NCBI GenBank assembly: GCA_031385325.1
Contig: JANNBJ010000026.1
Location: 1-64,000 of the forward strand
From: SYFY01 sp031385325
GTDB taxonomy: Bacteria; Pseudomonadota; Gammaproteobacteria; Pseudomonadales; Azotimanducaceae
Direction of reading: 5' to 3'
DNA: 64,000 nt
Below, in pieces: positions 10,301-19,052 of the stretch. The notes below the pieces were generated by a model. That model saw only the letters and a list, made by a program, of their open reading frames with translations, was not told where the DNA came from and made no database searches. Position 1 is the stretch's first letter. The number at the start of each line of letters is the position of its first letter. A program made the position numbers and the translations under genes.

Positions 10301-11713
10301 TCTTTCCATGGTCCGCTGACACAAAGCGAGATTGAAACGCTGCTGCCCACCGTACCGGAAACACTGTGGCGCTGGGACACCCTGATCGCCGACGTCATCA
10401 TTGAGGGGAGCGCGGCACCTCACTGGTGCGAACGCGAGAACCTGGAAATCCTCTTCCGGCTACAGCGGTCACGGCAGCGTTATGCACTCGAGCCGCTGGC
10501 AGCCCGCAAATTGCCAGCGTTTCTGGCCCGTTTACACGACCTGGCACAATCACCCATCAGTGACGCCGCCGATCGACGTCTCGCCATTGGCAATCATCTG
10601 CAACGGCTTGCAGGTTTCACGGCGCCGGTGTCGGTCTGGCTGGAAGATCTCCTCGCTGCACGCACAGGTGATGGTCCCGATGGCGAGCTGGCCGAGGTGA
10701 TCGCGACAGAAGGACTGAACTGGCGGGGTAACGGTAACGAACGTGTACAGATCGGGACCCTTGAAGAAACCGACCTGTTCGGTCTCAAGGACCTGCCCGA
10801 TGCTGACGCCTTGCGGCTGTTTGCACTGTTTCGGGACCCCAGTGCCGGCTATTCCTTCAACCAGATCATTGACGCCAGCCAGCAACCAGCGGAAGTACTG
10901 AACCAGCAGTGGTGGCATGCGGTGTGGGGCGGCTGGCTGGCCACCGACGAATGGACTTCGTTGCAACAAGCCGCCCGACGTAAATTCCAACTCACCGACG
11001 TGCCATCTGGTACTACCGTGGCAACCATGCGTCGACGCGCACGTGGTCTGGCTAACGGCTGGCCCGGAAGCTGGCGCCTGTTGCCGAGAACCCGCATCGA
11101 CAGCCCCATGCGCGATTTCGAGGACGCCAAGACACGCGTGCGTATCCTGCTGGATCGCTACGGCTTCGTGAATCGCGATCTGGTGAGTCGGGAAGGCCAG
11201 TCGTGGAGCACCTGCTTTCGCGCACTTCGTGTGATGGAACTGGCTGGCGAAGTGTCCGGTGGATTGTTTTTCCATGGACTTTCGGGACCACAATTTGCCG
11301 TGCCATCAACCCTGCACCGCTTGCGCGAACCGATGCCGTCGATGGCCGTCTGGTGGGTCAACGCAACCGATTGCGCCTCTCCTTGTGGGCTCGGCCTCGA
11401 CTGGCCGGAACTGCCGCAACGACGCAGCACCAACTATCTGGCGTTTATCGGTGAGGATCTGGCGCTGGTGGTCGAAAACGGCGGCAAGTCGCTACGCTTC
11501 CTGATCCCGCCTGAGCACCCCTCAATCGCTGAGGTACTGGCGGTGCTGGTCCATATCGCGCGGCGGCGTCGACGACTCGAAGTCCATTCCATCAACGATG
11601 CAGACGCCATCGACAGCCCCTGGCTCGAGCCGCTGGACCGGGTGCTGCGGGTGCAGGCCGATCACAAGCGCGTCGAACTCGAGGTGCGCGAGGCGCCCTT
11701 CGCCGGGCGCTGA
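7373..11713 (+). CDS. lhr: Long-form ATP-dependent helicase Lhr
   Basis: A 1446-aa superfamily 2 helicase. Visible motifs are Walker A APTGSGKT (46-53), DEVH (163-166), ALSATVHP, the TNSLEMGIDIGSLDEV motif and QRVGRAGHQ, together with the winged-helix and Lhr-core region up to about residue 850. The long C-terminal half is the extension characteristic of bacterial long Lhr proteins (E. coli Lhr is about 1.5 kb-codons long). Lhr translocates on single-stranded DNA and unwinds DNA and RNA-DNA hybrids in repair. It stands alone, with no nuclease or RNase T gene attached. Confidence 0.95.
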   Translation: MSDPSVLALFHPTIQRWFTSRHAAPTTVQAESWPVIAKGGHALITAPTGSGKTLTAFLWSINRFLTFELTTGQTRVVYVSPLKALNSDIRVNLTEPLAALREDENLPPITVGVRSGDTSTTDRQRMLRQPPDILITTPESLHLMLTNVRGRASLASVSCVIIDEVHALVNNRRGAQLSVCMERLTLVAGEFQRIALSATVHPLELVANWVAAFDGQHQPRPITTVAVSTEKKIDFRVRFPVAARQAAAEGKKIWEPLGDEFAALVERNRSTLFFTNSRRLAEKITLRINDSARSTVAYAHHGSLSREIRTEVEQRLKAGELRAIVATNSLEMGIDIGSLDEVVMVQSPPGIAQTLQRVGRAGHQVGATSHGTLYPSHSRDLIDAAVLAHAVRDRDLEPIRLQHAPLDILVQIIISMCAHESWPLQGLFDVITRASAYRQLDYTLFMLVIDMLSGRFAGARLRELRPRIHHDHVTNTVSIAKGALFAMYSSGGSIPDRGYFTLRMADSGAAIGELDEEFVWEATIGQSFTLGTQGWTIQQITHNDVLVRPASSSAPSLPFWRSETIFRNNHFSERIGRFLGSAEQFLAQRDSAGLQASITALGFDESGAETLTDFLVSQRRVTGAPLPDRYHLLIELAAGGPHGYRGPDAPRQLILHTLWGGEMNQPFALALRAALANEGWEKPEVFADNDAVVVQCRDWPDAAFILDLVTPDNLTPLLRSSLESSGHFGARFRECAQRSLLLAKPRFNQRLPLWMSRQQAKKLLTTVKRFEDFPVLLETWRTCLQDEFDLGALRDRLHELSNGEIRWTVVRTNAPSPFASSIRFDQISPLMYATDEPEDSGASGLRQDLIASAVAHAELRPQLSRSTIDAFIHKRQRRLPGYVPTEVDDLEAWVRERVLMQEVEWSQLLALSGLSANSALFRIQRDSRHWIIHRDFLQVFSQVADRVEPLTSSALPVDEHHTPAALQLENLYIEVLSFHGPLTQSEIETLLPTVPETLWRWDTLIADVIIEGSAAPHWCERENLEILFRLQRSRQRYALEPLAARKLPAFLARLHDLAQSPISDAADRRLAIGNHLQRLAGFTAPVSVWLEDLLAARTGDGPDGELAEVIATEGLNWRGNGNERVQIGTLEETDLFGLKDLPDADALRLFALFRDPSAGYSFNQIIDASQQPAEVLNQQWWHAVWGGWLATDEWTSLQQAARRKFQLTDVPSGTTVATMRRRARGLANGWPGSWRLLPRTRIDSPMRDFEDAKTRVRILLDRYGFVNRDLVSREGQSWSTCFRALRVMELAGEVSGGLFFHGLSGPQFAVPSTLHRLREPMPSMAVWWVNATDCASPCGLGLDWPELPQRRSTNYLAFIGEDLALVVENGGKSLRFLIPPEHPSIAEVLAVLVHIARRRRRLEVHSINDADAIDSPWLEPLDRVLRVQADHKRVELEVREAPFAGR

Positions 11714-11815
11714 CGCAAACCGCTGTCTGGTCCGACGAAAGGCGAACTGGCCAACGTTTATGTCGACGATCCGCTGCTAGACTTTCCGCATAAGTCTCCA
11801 GAACAGGATGTTCGC

Positions 11816-13402
11816 TTGCGTATTGCCGCCTTTTTCAAGGACACCCGAAATCGCGCCTTTGTGGCGGCAGTGATGGGTGCGCAGGATTGGCGCTATATCC
11901 AGTGCGAAACCCTTGCCCAGTTCGCGGCGCTTTGTGCCAGTGTCAATCCTCCAGAACTGCTGATCAGCGATGACCTTGCGTCGTTGCTCGTAGCTGGCGG
12001 TTCAGGCAGCTATCGCCTCTATATTGGCGAGCCTCGCGAATTGCCGCCCGGTGTCAGTCATGTCACGCCGGATGATGCCGCAGAACTGCGCAACTGCATT
12101 ACCACCTCAACCAGTGTCGCCAGACTTCGGCAGCAGTTCAGTCACGTTGAAAAGCTCGAACCGATTACACGCCTGCCGCGTCATGCGGAAATGCTGGAAC
12201 AGGCTCGTCGTTATCAAGGCGTAAGCGTCGGTCTGGTGGTCATACAACTGGACCACGGTGAATTCCTGTACTCCGACCTTGATCCCATCAGCAAGACGGA
12301 TTTGCTCGGGCATGTGGCGGATTTCCTGCAGGCGCAACTTGGTGCTGGTGAACAACTCGGTTTTTTTGACGCGACCTGCTTTCTGGTGCTGTTGCCGTCG
12401 GCCACCGAGCCCACCGCTTACGCGTGTGCAACCAAACTCGTTGAAGCTTTTCGTCCGGGTATCGCCTATCGAGGTGGCACGTTGCACGTCACCGCCAGTG
12501 CCGGTTTCTGTGTAGAAGCACGGTGTGATGATCCCGAGCGTCTGTGGCACGCCGCATGGGCTGCCAAAGCGCTGGCCGCAAGCCAGGGTGGAGACCGTGT
12601 CGTCGGCGCGCCGCAATCAGCACTCGGCTCACGCATTCCTCAGGCGCTGCAACGGGAAGAATTTTCGCTGCTGCTGCAAGCCCAGTGGACCGCAGACGGT
12701 GAACACATGACGGGCGTCGAAACCCTGCTGCGCTGGCAAGGCATGGAAGTTGGTGAACTTGCGCCGAGTCACTTCATTCCCATTGCCGAACAGGCGGGTC
12801 AGATGGCTCGAATTGGTGATTGGGTCATCGAAAAAACCTGTCGGGAAGCCGCGACCTGGTTTGAAAATCTGCTGCAACCCATCATCCTTGCCATCAACGT
12901 TTCTCCCCAACAGTTCGACAAAGGTGTCATCAACCAGCAGATCGAAAGACTGACGAGTGACCGCTGGCTGAATCCGGCCATGCTTGAGCTGGAACTTTCG
13001 CACGAGCACCTGTTGTATCTGGTTGATAACCAGCGCACCAACCTTTACAAGCTGCGGGATCTTGGTGTGCGCTTCGCCATTGATGGTCTGGGTTCCGGGT
13101 TGATCGAAGCGGACAAGCTGCTGCGTTGTCCTGCCGATACCCTGAAACTGGATCGTTCGCTGATCGCCAGAATTGATGTCGACTCCGCAGCCACTGCGTT
13201 GGCCGCCGAGTTGTGTCAGCTCAGCCAGCGATTCAACCTGCGCACCGTCGGTGTTGGTGTGGAAACCGAATCACAACTCAAGGTACTGCGCGAGATTGGC
13301 TGCTCCGAGGTGCAAGGTTATCTGTTGTCGATGCCGGCCCCACTGGACGGTTTTCAGTCCTACCTTGCACGACGATTCAACGCCACCAAGACCGGAACCT
13401 GA
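11816..13402 (+). CDS. Degenerate GGDEF-EAL-like protein, probably catalytically inactive
   Basis: A 528-aa protein starting at TTG (ORF in frame, AGGAT upstream). The N-terminal 130 residues are unrecognised. A vestigial GGDEF-like region follows (ITRLPRHAEM to about residue 270, lacking GGDEF). The C-terminal 250 residues are an EAL domain with altered active-site motifs: EAL reads ETL (GVETLLRW) and the DDFGTGYSSL loop reads DGLGSGLIEA, losing a metal-binding Asp. Other EAL positions remain (LELELSHE, LKLDRSL, GVGVETESQ). Families of this type often act as c-di-GMP sensors or protein adaptors, as with FimV/FimX-type systems. Inactivity is inferred from the missing residues. Confidence 0.8.
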   Translation: MRIAAFFKDTRNRAFVAAVMGAQDWRYIQCETLAQFAALCASVNPPELLISDDLASLLVAGGSGSYRLYIGEPRELPPGVSHVTPDDAAELRNCITTSTSVARLRQQFSHVEKLEPITRLPRHAEMLEQARRYQGVSVGLVVIQLDHGEFLYSDLDPISKTDLLGHVADFLQAQLGAGEQLGFFDATCFLVLLPSATEPTAYACATKLVEAFRPGIAYRGGTLHVTASAGFCVEARCDDPERLWHAAWAAKALAASQGGDRVVGAPQSALGSRIPQALQREEFSLLLQAQWTADGEHMTGVETLLRWQGMEVGELAPSHFIPIAEQAGQMARIGDWVIEKTCREAATWFENLLQPIILAINVSPQQFDKGVINQQIERLTSDRWLNPAMLELELSHEHLLYLVDNQRTNLYKLRDLGVRFAIDGLGSGLIEADKLLRCPADTLKLDRSLIARIDVDSAATALAAELCQLSQRFNLRTVGVGVETESQLKVLREIGCSEVQGYLLSMPAPLDGFQSYLARRFNATKTGT

Positions 13403-13424
13403 TACCCGTCCAGGTCCGGTTTTT
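13391..13424 (+). terminator. Hairpin with T-run after the EAL-like gene
   Basis: ACCGGAACCT (13391-13400) pairs with AGGTCCGGT (13412-13420), with one bulged base, and is followed by five T residues. The stop codon of the EAL-like gene (13400-13402) lies at the base of the loop. The structure sits between this gene and the convergent glk, whose stop is at 13423. It looks like a rho-independent terminator for the plus strand. Confidence 0.7.
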
Positions 13425-14370
13425 ATTCGGTCAACTGTTGCACAAGATATCGCGCCGCTCCGGCAAGCCCTGGCATGTCATCCAAAACCAGATACAACGG
13501 AATCTGACGAACTACTTCCGTCAGCATGCCTCGTTCATCGAATCGTCTGCGCAATGGGCTGGCGACGGCAAAATCCTGAAGCCTCGGGACGATGCCACCA
13601 CCGATATAAACACCGCCCGTCGCCAACGTCGTCACTGCAAGACTGCCGGCCGCTGTTCCGAGAAAACCAAAAAAGAGCTCCAGGGTCTGATGGCAGATCG
13701 GATCTGCAACGTCGACGCCTGCGGCACTGATCTGCGCTGCAGACAGGTCGCCTGGCTGCACCCCCCAGACTTCACAAAGCGCAGCGTATAGATTGACCAG
13801 ACCCGGACCGCTCAATACAGCTTCCCAGCACACATGGGGAACACGCCGTGACAAGGCAGCCCACAGTTCCACTTCCAGCGCATTGGTGACCGCCAGATCT
13901 GCATGGCCACCTTCACTGGGAAAAACACGATACTGTCCGGCGATTGGCATGAGGCTCGCCATGCCGCAGCCACTACCCGGACCGATCAATGCCTTCACGC
14001 CATGTTCGGTGGTCGATGGATCACCACCGATCTGGCGCAGATTGCGCAGGTGCGGCACCGAGTGTGCCAGCGCAACAAAATCATTCACCAGCAGCACGCG
14101 GGACGACAGCTCGCGGCTGAGTTCGGCGCTGTCAAACACGGCTCCGTGGTTGGTGATGCGCGCACGACCATCCCGGATGGGACCGGCGACGGCAAGGCAA
14201 ATCCGCTTCGGGACGTCGACAGCCAGCATCGCCAGCGCGTGCAGGACCAGTTCAAACGCAGAGTCCATCTCCTGCGTCGCAAGGACTACCGACCGAGTCA
14301 GTTCGCCCTGCATGTCGGCCAGAGCAAAACGCGCGTGCGTACCGCCTATGTCGGCAACCAGTGACATCAT
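13423..14370 (-). CDS. glk: Glucokinase
   Basis: A 315-aa soluble ATP-dependent glucokinase of the bacterial Glk family, phosphorylating glucose to glucose-6-phosphate. Signatures are the N-terminal phosphate loop LVADIGGTHARFAL, NDFVALAHSVP (containing the catalytic Asp region), ALIGPGSGCG and FPSEGGHADLA. There are two consecutive ATGs; the first overlaps the stop of the upstream reductase gene by 4 bp (ATGA), so the two genes are co-transcribed. Length is normal. Confidence 0.93.
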   Translation of the reverse strand: MMSLVADIGGTHARFALADMQGELTRSVVLATQEMDSAFELVLHALAMLAVDVPKRICLAVAGPIRDGRARITNHGAVFDSAELSRELSSRVLLVNDFVALAHSVPHLRNLRQIGGDPSTTEHGVKALIGPGSGCGMASLMPIAGQYRVFPSEGGHADLAVTNALEVELWAALSRRVPHVCWEAVLSGPGLVNLYAALCEVWGVQPGDLSAAQISAAGVDVADPICHQTLELFFGFLGTAAGSLAVTTLATGGVYIGGGIVPRLQDFAVASPLRRRFDERGMLTEVVRQIPLYLVLDDMPGLAGAARYLVQQLTE

Positions 14371-15422
14371 GGCAAGAGCCTCGCTTCACGCATGTTGGCA
14401 AACTGCCGGGCAAACATGCGGCCTGTATCGATACACCCGGCAAATCCATGCTCACGAATCTTGATCGTGCTGAGCAGCGTCGTTGCACCGCCGATCGTGC
14501 CAAACACCGCGTCTGCAAATTCCCACGACGATCCCACCAGATCAGTCAGGCTGTAAGGGCGCAGCCGATGTTCCTTGACCAGTCTTTTCCACAGGTCATC
14601 GTATTGCGACATCTCCAGACGCAGATGACGCTTCTCGGCCGGCCCGTTCGCCACTCCCAGGCTGCTCATCAATTCTGGCCACAACGAAGTCCACTCCAGA
14701 ACATCACCGTTCGTGACATTGTAGGTTTCGTTTCGAGCGCGTTTGGATTGACCCGCCCAGAGGATGGCCTCGGCCAGGAGGTCAGCATCGGTCGCTTCGG
14801 TGACAAAGCCGCTACCGCCTGGATAACCAGCCGGTTTGCCAAGGGCACGCATCAACGTCGCGTAGACGCCAATGGCCGCCACCATGTTCATGGGGCTGCC
14901 AACAGCGAGCCCGCAGACGATCTGTGGTCGAACGATGGTGAAGTGCCAGTCGGCGCGCTGCTGTCGCTCGCGCACCATGTCTTCCTGGTTCCAGTAGAAA
15001 TTTGCGCCCGGTGGCCGCGGCAGCGACTCCTTCCCAGGCAGCGCCATCGCACGGTAATGCGCGGCGTAGGCCTTGGTTCCCTGTAATACCGTCAGGTGAC
15101 GACTTGGTGTAACAAAGTCGAGCACGTTGGCCAGCATTGCCGTGTTGATCCGGATCTGCTCATCATCCTTCCAGCCGGAAATCAGGGTTGGCTGCTCAAA
15201 CAGTGCGCAATAAACGATGTGCGTGACATCCTGCAACGCACGAAATTTCCCGGCGCAGGCGTCCCGCTGCAAAAGATCAACCTGCAGCCATTGAGCGCGA
15301 GTTGCGAAGTCCGGCGCCCGCCGGCTCACCGCCGTTATTTTTGTGTCATCGGCCAACTCGAGCGCGTTGATCACTGCTCGCCCCACCAGGCCCAGACCAC
15401 CAATCACCAGATAGTGTTTCAT
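14367..15422 (-). CDS. PRISE-like SDR (progesterone 5-beta-reductase/iridoid synthase family)
   Basis: A 351-aa extended short-chain dehydrogenase. The Met at 15422 starts the Rossmann motif MKHYLVIGGLGLVGRAV; an upstream in-frame Met would add 21 unrelated residues. The motif NFYWNQEDMV matches the active-site NFYY-x-x-ED signature of the PRISE family, whose members reduce activated C=C bonds of enones with NADPH. In bacteria these genes are widespread and mostly uncharacterised. It is the first gene of a two-gene unit with glk. The enone-reductase role is inferred from the motif. Confidence 0.8.
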   Translation of the reverse strand: MKHYLVIGGLGLVGRAVINALELADDTKITAVSRRAPDFATRAQWLQVDLLQRDACAGKFRALQDVTHIVYCALFEQPTLISGWKDDEQIRINTAMLANVLDFVTPSRHLTVLQGTKAYAAHYRAMALPGKESLPRPPGANFYWNQEDMVRERQQRADWHFTIVRPQIVCGLAVGSPMNMVAAIGVYATLMRALGKPAGYPGGSGFVTEATDADLLAEAILWAGQSKRARNETYNVTNGDVLEWTSLWPELMSSLGVANGPAEKRHLRLEMSQYDDLWKRLVKEHRLRPYSLTDLVGSSWEFADAVFGTIGGATTLLSTIKIREHGFAGCIDTGRMFARQFANMREARLLP

Positions 15423-15586
15423 GGCGCCATTCTCGACGATGGCCAGCGCTTGCGCAAAGCACTTCAGGCGGCCTTGATTCTTCACTCAATCCTCATCAAA
15501 TCGCGGGAGCCGCTCATCCGAAGATGTGGCCACAACAAACTTGGGGTAGGTGTAGATCAATGACCGGATGGGCTATCGTTCGCCCC

Positions 15587-17170
15587 ATGAACAATCCTCT
15601 AAGACACGTGCTCAAGACATCGTGGCTGTTGCTATTGACCTGCTGGTTGGCATCGGCCTCGACAACCACACTGGCGGCGGCAGCCATACATCTGGGTCTG
15701 GCCGGTGAACCCGCCACGCTGGATCCGCACCGGTACAACCTGCGCGTTGAAGAATCCGTGCTGGGTGATCTGTTTCTTGGCCTCACCACTTTCAGCGCAG
15801 AAGGCAAGATCATGCCGGGCGCTGCCACCCACTGGGATACAAGCGAGGACGGTCTCACGTGGACTTTTCACCTGCGAACCGATGGACGCTGGTCAGACGG
15901 CAAGCCGGTCACCGCCCGCGACTTTGTGTACGCGTTCCAGCGACTGCTCGAGCCAAAAACCGCAGCGAGCCTCGCCTATTTCATGTACCCGTTGAAAAAC
16001 GCGGAAGCCGTCAGCAAGGGGACGATGCCCGTCGATGCCGTTGGCGCGCGAGCGGTTGATGACCTGACTCTTGAGCTGACCCTTGGACTGCCGTATCCGC
16101 ACCTGCCTGAACGCCTGCTTTATCCAACCGCCTTTCCCGTGCCCAAACATGTTATCGACACGTTTGCAGACGCGTGGATCAAACCCGAACACTGGGTGTC
16201 CAACGGCGCCTATGTACTGCGCGACTGGAAACCACAACAACACATCGAACTGGCGCAGAACCCACACTTCACACCACCACCAGCGACGCCGTCGATCTTC
16301 TATCACAGCCTGGCCAACGGCCAGAACGCCTACAACCGCTATCGCGCTGGCGACATGGATGCAATATCCGGACTTCCTGCCGGCGAACTGGCCAATCTGA
16401 GCGCGACCCGCGCCGCGGAGCTACGCCTTTCGCCACAGTTATCGATGATGTATCTCGTATTCAATACACGACAACCACCTTTCAACGACGTTCGTGTTCG
16501 CAAAGCGTTGTCGATGGTCGTCGAGCCGTCCATTCTGACCGACAAGGTGCTTCGTTCAGGAGATGTTGCTGCAACGTCATTTGTGCCGCCTATGGTCGCC
16601 AACTACGATCATCCAGCGCTCCAGCATGCAGCCACACCGCTCTCCGAACGCCAGGTTCAGGCGCGGGCGTTGTTGACGGCAGCGGGTTATGGCCCAAACA
16701 AACCACTCAACGTCGAGCTGCGTTATGTCACCGGCACCGATGGTAAAAAAGCCAATCTGGCTACCGCCGCATTCTGGCAGCAGATCGGGGTGAAGGTTCA
16801 ACTGCACCAGTCGGAGCTCAAGGTGCACTACGGCGATCTGCGCCAGGGTGATTTCATGGTCGCCCAGGCCGGTTGGCTGGGCGAAAGCAATCCCGAACAC
16901 TATCTGGGCCTGCTGCACGGCAGCACCGGCGATACCAACTACGGCGGCTACAACAATCCGGCCGTAGACAAGCTGCTGAACACCGCCCTGGAACAGAAGG
17001 ACATTCCGGCTCGACATGCCTTGCTGCGTGATGCCGAGATCCTGGCGATGCAGGACTATCCGGTGATGCCACTATTTGCGCTCACCGCGCGCCGCCTGGT
17101 TCGTCCAGAACTGCGTGGCTGGTATGACAATCCGCGTGACGCTCATCCGGCGCGTTTTCTGCAGCGCTGA
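15587..17170 (+). CDS. Oligopeptide ABC transporter substrate-binding protein (OppA-like)
   Basis: A 527-aa periplasmic binding protein of the SBP_bac_5 family. The Met at 15587 gives a good signal peptide (MNNPLRHVLKTSWLLLLTCW followed by an alanine-rich cleavage region); the frame extends further upstream without support. Family features are GEPATLDPHRYN near the mature N-terminus, TWTFHLRTDGRWSDGKPVTARDFVYAFQR and QAGWLGESNPEHYL. It would deliver oligopeptides to the OppB- and OppC-like permeases encoded directly downstream (6 bp gap). Confidence 0.92.
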   Translation: MNNPLRHVLKTSWLLLLTCWLASASTTTLAAAAIHLGLAGEPATLDPHRYNLRVEESVLGDLFLGLTTFSAEGKIMPGAATHWDTSEDGLTWTFHLRTDGRWSDGKPVTARDFVYAFQRLLEPKTAASLAYFMYPLKNAEAVSKGTMPVDAVGARAVDDLTLELTLGLPYPHLPERLLYPTAFPVPKHVIDTFADAWIKPEHWVSNGAYVLRDWKPQQHIELAQNPHFTPPPATPSIFYHSLANGQNAYNRYRAGDMDAISGLPAGELANLSATRAAELRLSPQLSMMYLVFNTRQPPFNDVRVRKALSMVVEPSILTDKVLRSGDVAATSFVPPMVANYDHPALQHAATPLSERQVQARALLTAAGYGPNKPLNVELRYVTGTDGKKANLATAAFWQQIGVKVQLHQSELKVHYGDLRQGDFMVAQAGWLGESNPEHYLGLLHGSTGDTNYGGYNNPAVDKLLNTALEQKDIPARHALLRDAEILAMQDYPVMPLFALTARRLVRPELRGWYDNPRDAHPARFLQR

Positions 17171-17176
17171 TCAGGC

Positions 17177-18088
17177 ATGCGCCTGATCGTCTACCGACTG
17201 GCCACCATCGGCCTGACCTTTCTGGTCATCGTCACGCTGATCTTCGTTCTGCTTCGCTTGACGCCGGGCGGCCCATTTGACGGTGAGCGCGCCTTGCCAC
17301 CCGAGGTCGAAGCCAATCTGCGCGCGGCTTACCACCTGGATAAACCGTTGATTGAACAATACGGTCGTTACCTTACGAGTCTGGCACAGGGCAACCTGGG
17401 ACCTTCCTTCCGCCAAAAAGACTTCACCGTGAACGAACTTGTTGCGCAAGGACTGCCGGTGAGCCTGATCGTCGGCGCGTCAGCACTGTTGCTGGCACTG
17501 TTCCTGGGATTGCTGGCCGGAACGTTTGCCGCTCTGCACCCTGGGCGATTCATCGACGTCGCGCTGATGGGGATCATCAACCTTGGCCTCGCGATTCCCG
17601 GCATCATCGTCGCACCGGTTTGTGTCCTCGTGTTTGCGGTGCTGCTGGGCTGGCTGCCTGCGGGCGGGATCGGCACACCTGCACACTACCTGTTGCCCAG
17701 CGTCGCAGCCGCCCTGCCCTACGCCGCAGCGATTGCGCGTCTGTGGCGGGGCGCAGTACTGGAGGCGCTGCAGGAACCCCACGTACTCACCGCACGCGCC
17801 AAGGGACTGCCTCAATCCCGCCTGCTGCTGCGCCACGTATTCCCTATCGCCGCGTTGCCCCTGGTTTCCTATCTCGGCCCGCTCGCTGCAGGCTTGTTGA
17901 CCGGCACTGTGGTGGTCGAACAGGTGTTTGAACTACCGGGAATCGGCCGCTATTTTGTTCAGGCCGCCATCAATCGTGACTACACGCTGGTGATGGGCGT
18001 GGCGCTGGTGTTTGCAGCGCTGATCCTGCTCTTCAACTTCTGCGTTGACCTGCTCTATCGACTGCTCGATCCACGAGTCGCGGTATGA
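17177..18088 (+). CDS. Peptide ABC transporter permease (OppB-like)
   Basis: A 303-aa inner-membrane permease starting MRLIVYRLATIGLTFLVIVTL, the usual N-terminal helix of OppB/DppB proteins, followed by TPGGPFDGERALP. The cytoplasmic EAA-loop region reads ALQEPHVLTARAKGLPQSRLLLRHVF, the contact site for the ATPase subunits, and about six membrane helices are visible. It pairs with the OppC-like protein, overlapping it by 4 bp. Confidence 0.93.
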   Translation: MRLIVYRLATIGLTFLVIVTLIFVLLRLTPGGPFDGERALPPEVEANLRAAYHLDKPLIEQYGRYLTSLAQGNLGPSFRQKDFTVNELVAQGLPVSLIVGASALLLALFLGLLAGTFAALHPGRFIDVALMGIINLGLAIPGIIVAPVCVLVFAVLLGWLPAGGIGTPAHYLLPSVAAALPYAAAIARLWRGAVLEALQEPHVLTARAKGLPQSRLLLRHVFPIAALPLVSYLGPLAAGLLTGTVVVEQVFELPGIGRYFVQAAINRDYTLVMGVALVFAALILLFNFCVDLLYRLLDPRVAV

Positions 18089-18921
18089 CAAGTCGACTCA
18101 CACAGACACTTCTTGGTTCACCAGCCGCCTGGGTCATGTCTGGCTTGCTCGCATTAATTTTGGCGTTTGTTGTGTTCGCGCCTCTGTTTTCCGGTTGGGA
18201 ATCCGAAGCGGTCGACTGGGATGCTCTCGAAGCACCACCCAGCGCCAACCACTGGTTTGGCACGGACCTCGCTGGCCGCGATCTGTTCACCCGCATTGCC
18301 GAAGGTGGGCGTCTATCGCTGGGTATCGCAGTGCTTGCTACCGCCATCAGCGTTTTGATTGGCGTTCCGTATGGCGCGCTCGCAGGCTACCTGGGTGGAC
18401 GGGTTGACCAATGGATGATGCGATTTGTCGACACGCTGTACGCATTACCTTTCATTCTCGTAGTGATTCTGTTGGTGGTGGTGGTCGGGAGGAACACGTG
18501 GCTGTTGTTTGCCGGTCTCGGCGCCGTCTACTGGCTGGACATCGCCCGAATCGTTCGGGGCCAGACGCTGCGCGTTCGAAGTGCCGGCTTCATCGCTGCA
18601 GCCAGGGGCATGGGCGCCGGAACCCGCTGGATCGTCCTGCGTCATCTGCTGCCAAACGTATCCGGTCCGGCTCTGGTGTATGCAACGCTGACGGTACCCG
18701 GCATTGTCCTGGCCGAAAGCTTTCTGAGCTTTCTCGGGCTCGGCGTTCAGGAGCCTGCCGCCAGTTGGGGGGTACTGATCGCCGACGGCGCGGCGAACAT
18801 GGAAGCCTCGCCCTGGACACTGCTGTATCCCGCCTTGTTTCTGGCGGTGACGGTATGGACACTGAACATGCTCGGCGATCGCCTGCGCGACGCGCTTGAT
18901 CCACATCTTCGCCGTCGTTGA
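18085..18921 (+). CDS. Peptide ABC transporter permease (OppC-like)
   Basis: A 278-aa permease of the OppC/DppC type. The N-terminal helix is followed by the periplasmic HWFGTDLAGRDLFTRI signature and SLGIAVLATAISVLIG; the EAA loop reads SAGFIAAARGMGAGTRWIVLRHLLPN and the C-terminus SFLGLGVQEPAASWGVLI. It overlaps the OppB-like gene by an ATGA. No ATPase genes (OppD/OppF type) follow; the next gene encodes an LLM oxidoreductase, so the ATPases must be elsewhere if the importer works. Confidence 0.93.
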   Translation: MTSRLTQTLLGSPAAWVMSGLLALILAFVVFAPLFSGWESEAVDWDALEAPPSANHWFGTDLAGRDLFTRIAEGGRLSLGIAVLATAISVLIGVPYGALAGYLGGRVDQWMMRFVDTLYALPFILVVILLVVVVGRNTWLLFAGLGAVYWLDIARIVRGQTLRVRSAGFIAAARGMGAGTRWIVLRHLLPNVSGPALVYATLTVPGIVLAESFLSFLGLGVQEPAASWGVLIADGAANMEASPWTLLYPALFLAVTVWTLNMLGDRLRDALDPHLRRR

Positions 18922-19052
18922 CTACCTGCCCCTCACCGGGATTCGTGCACTTCAGGGTTGTACTACTTCCCTCTTCACGACAGCATTCACGCCAACACGT
19001 CTGTAAAGTCCTCCGACTTCCCAGATCAATTTTTTCACCAGGAGACACCAGC

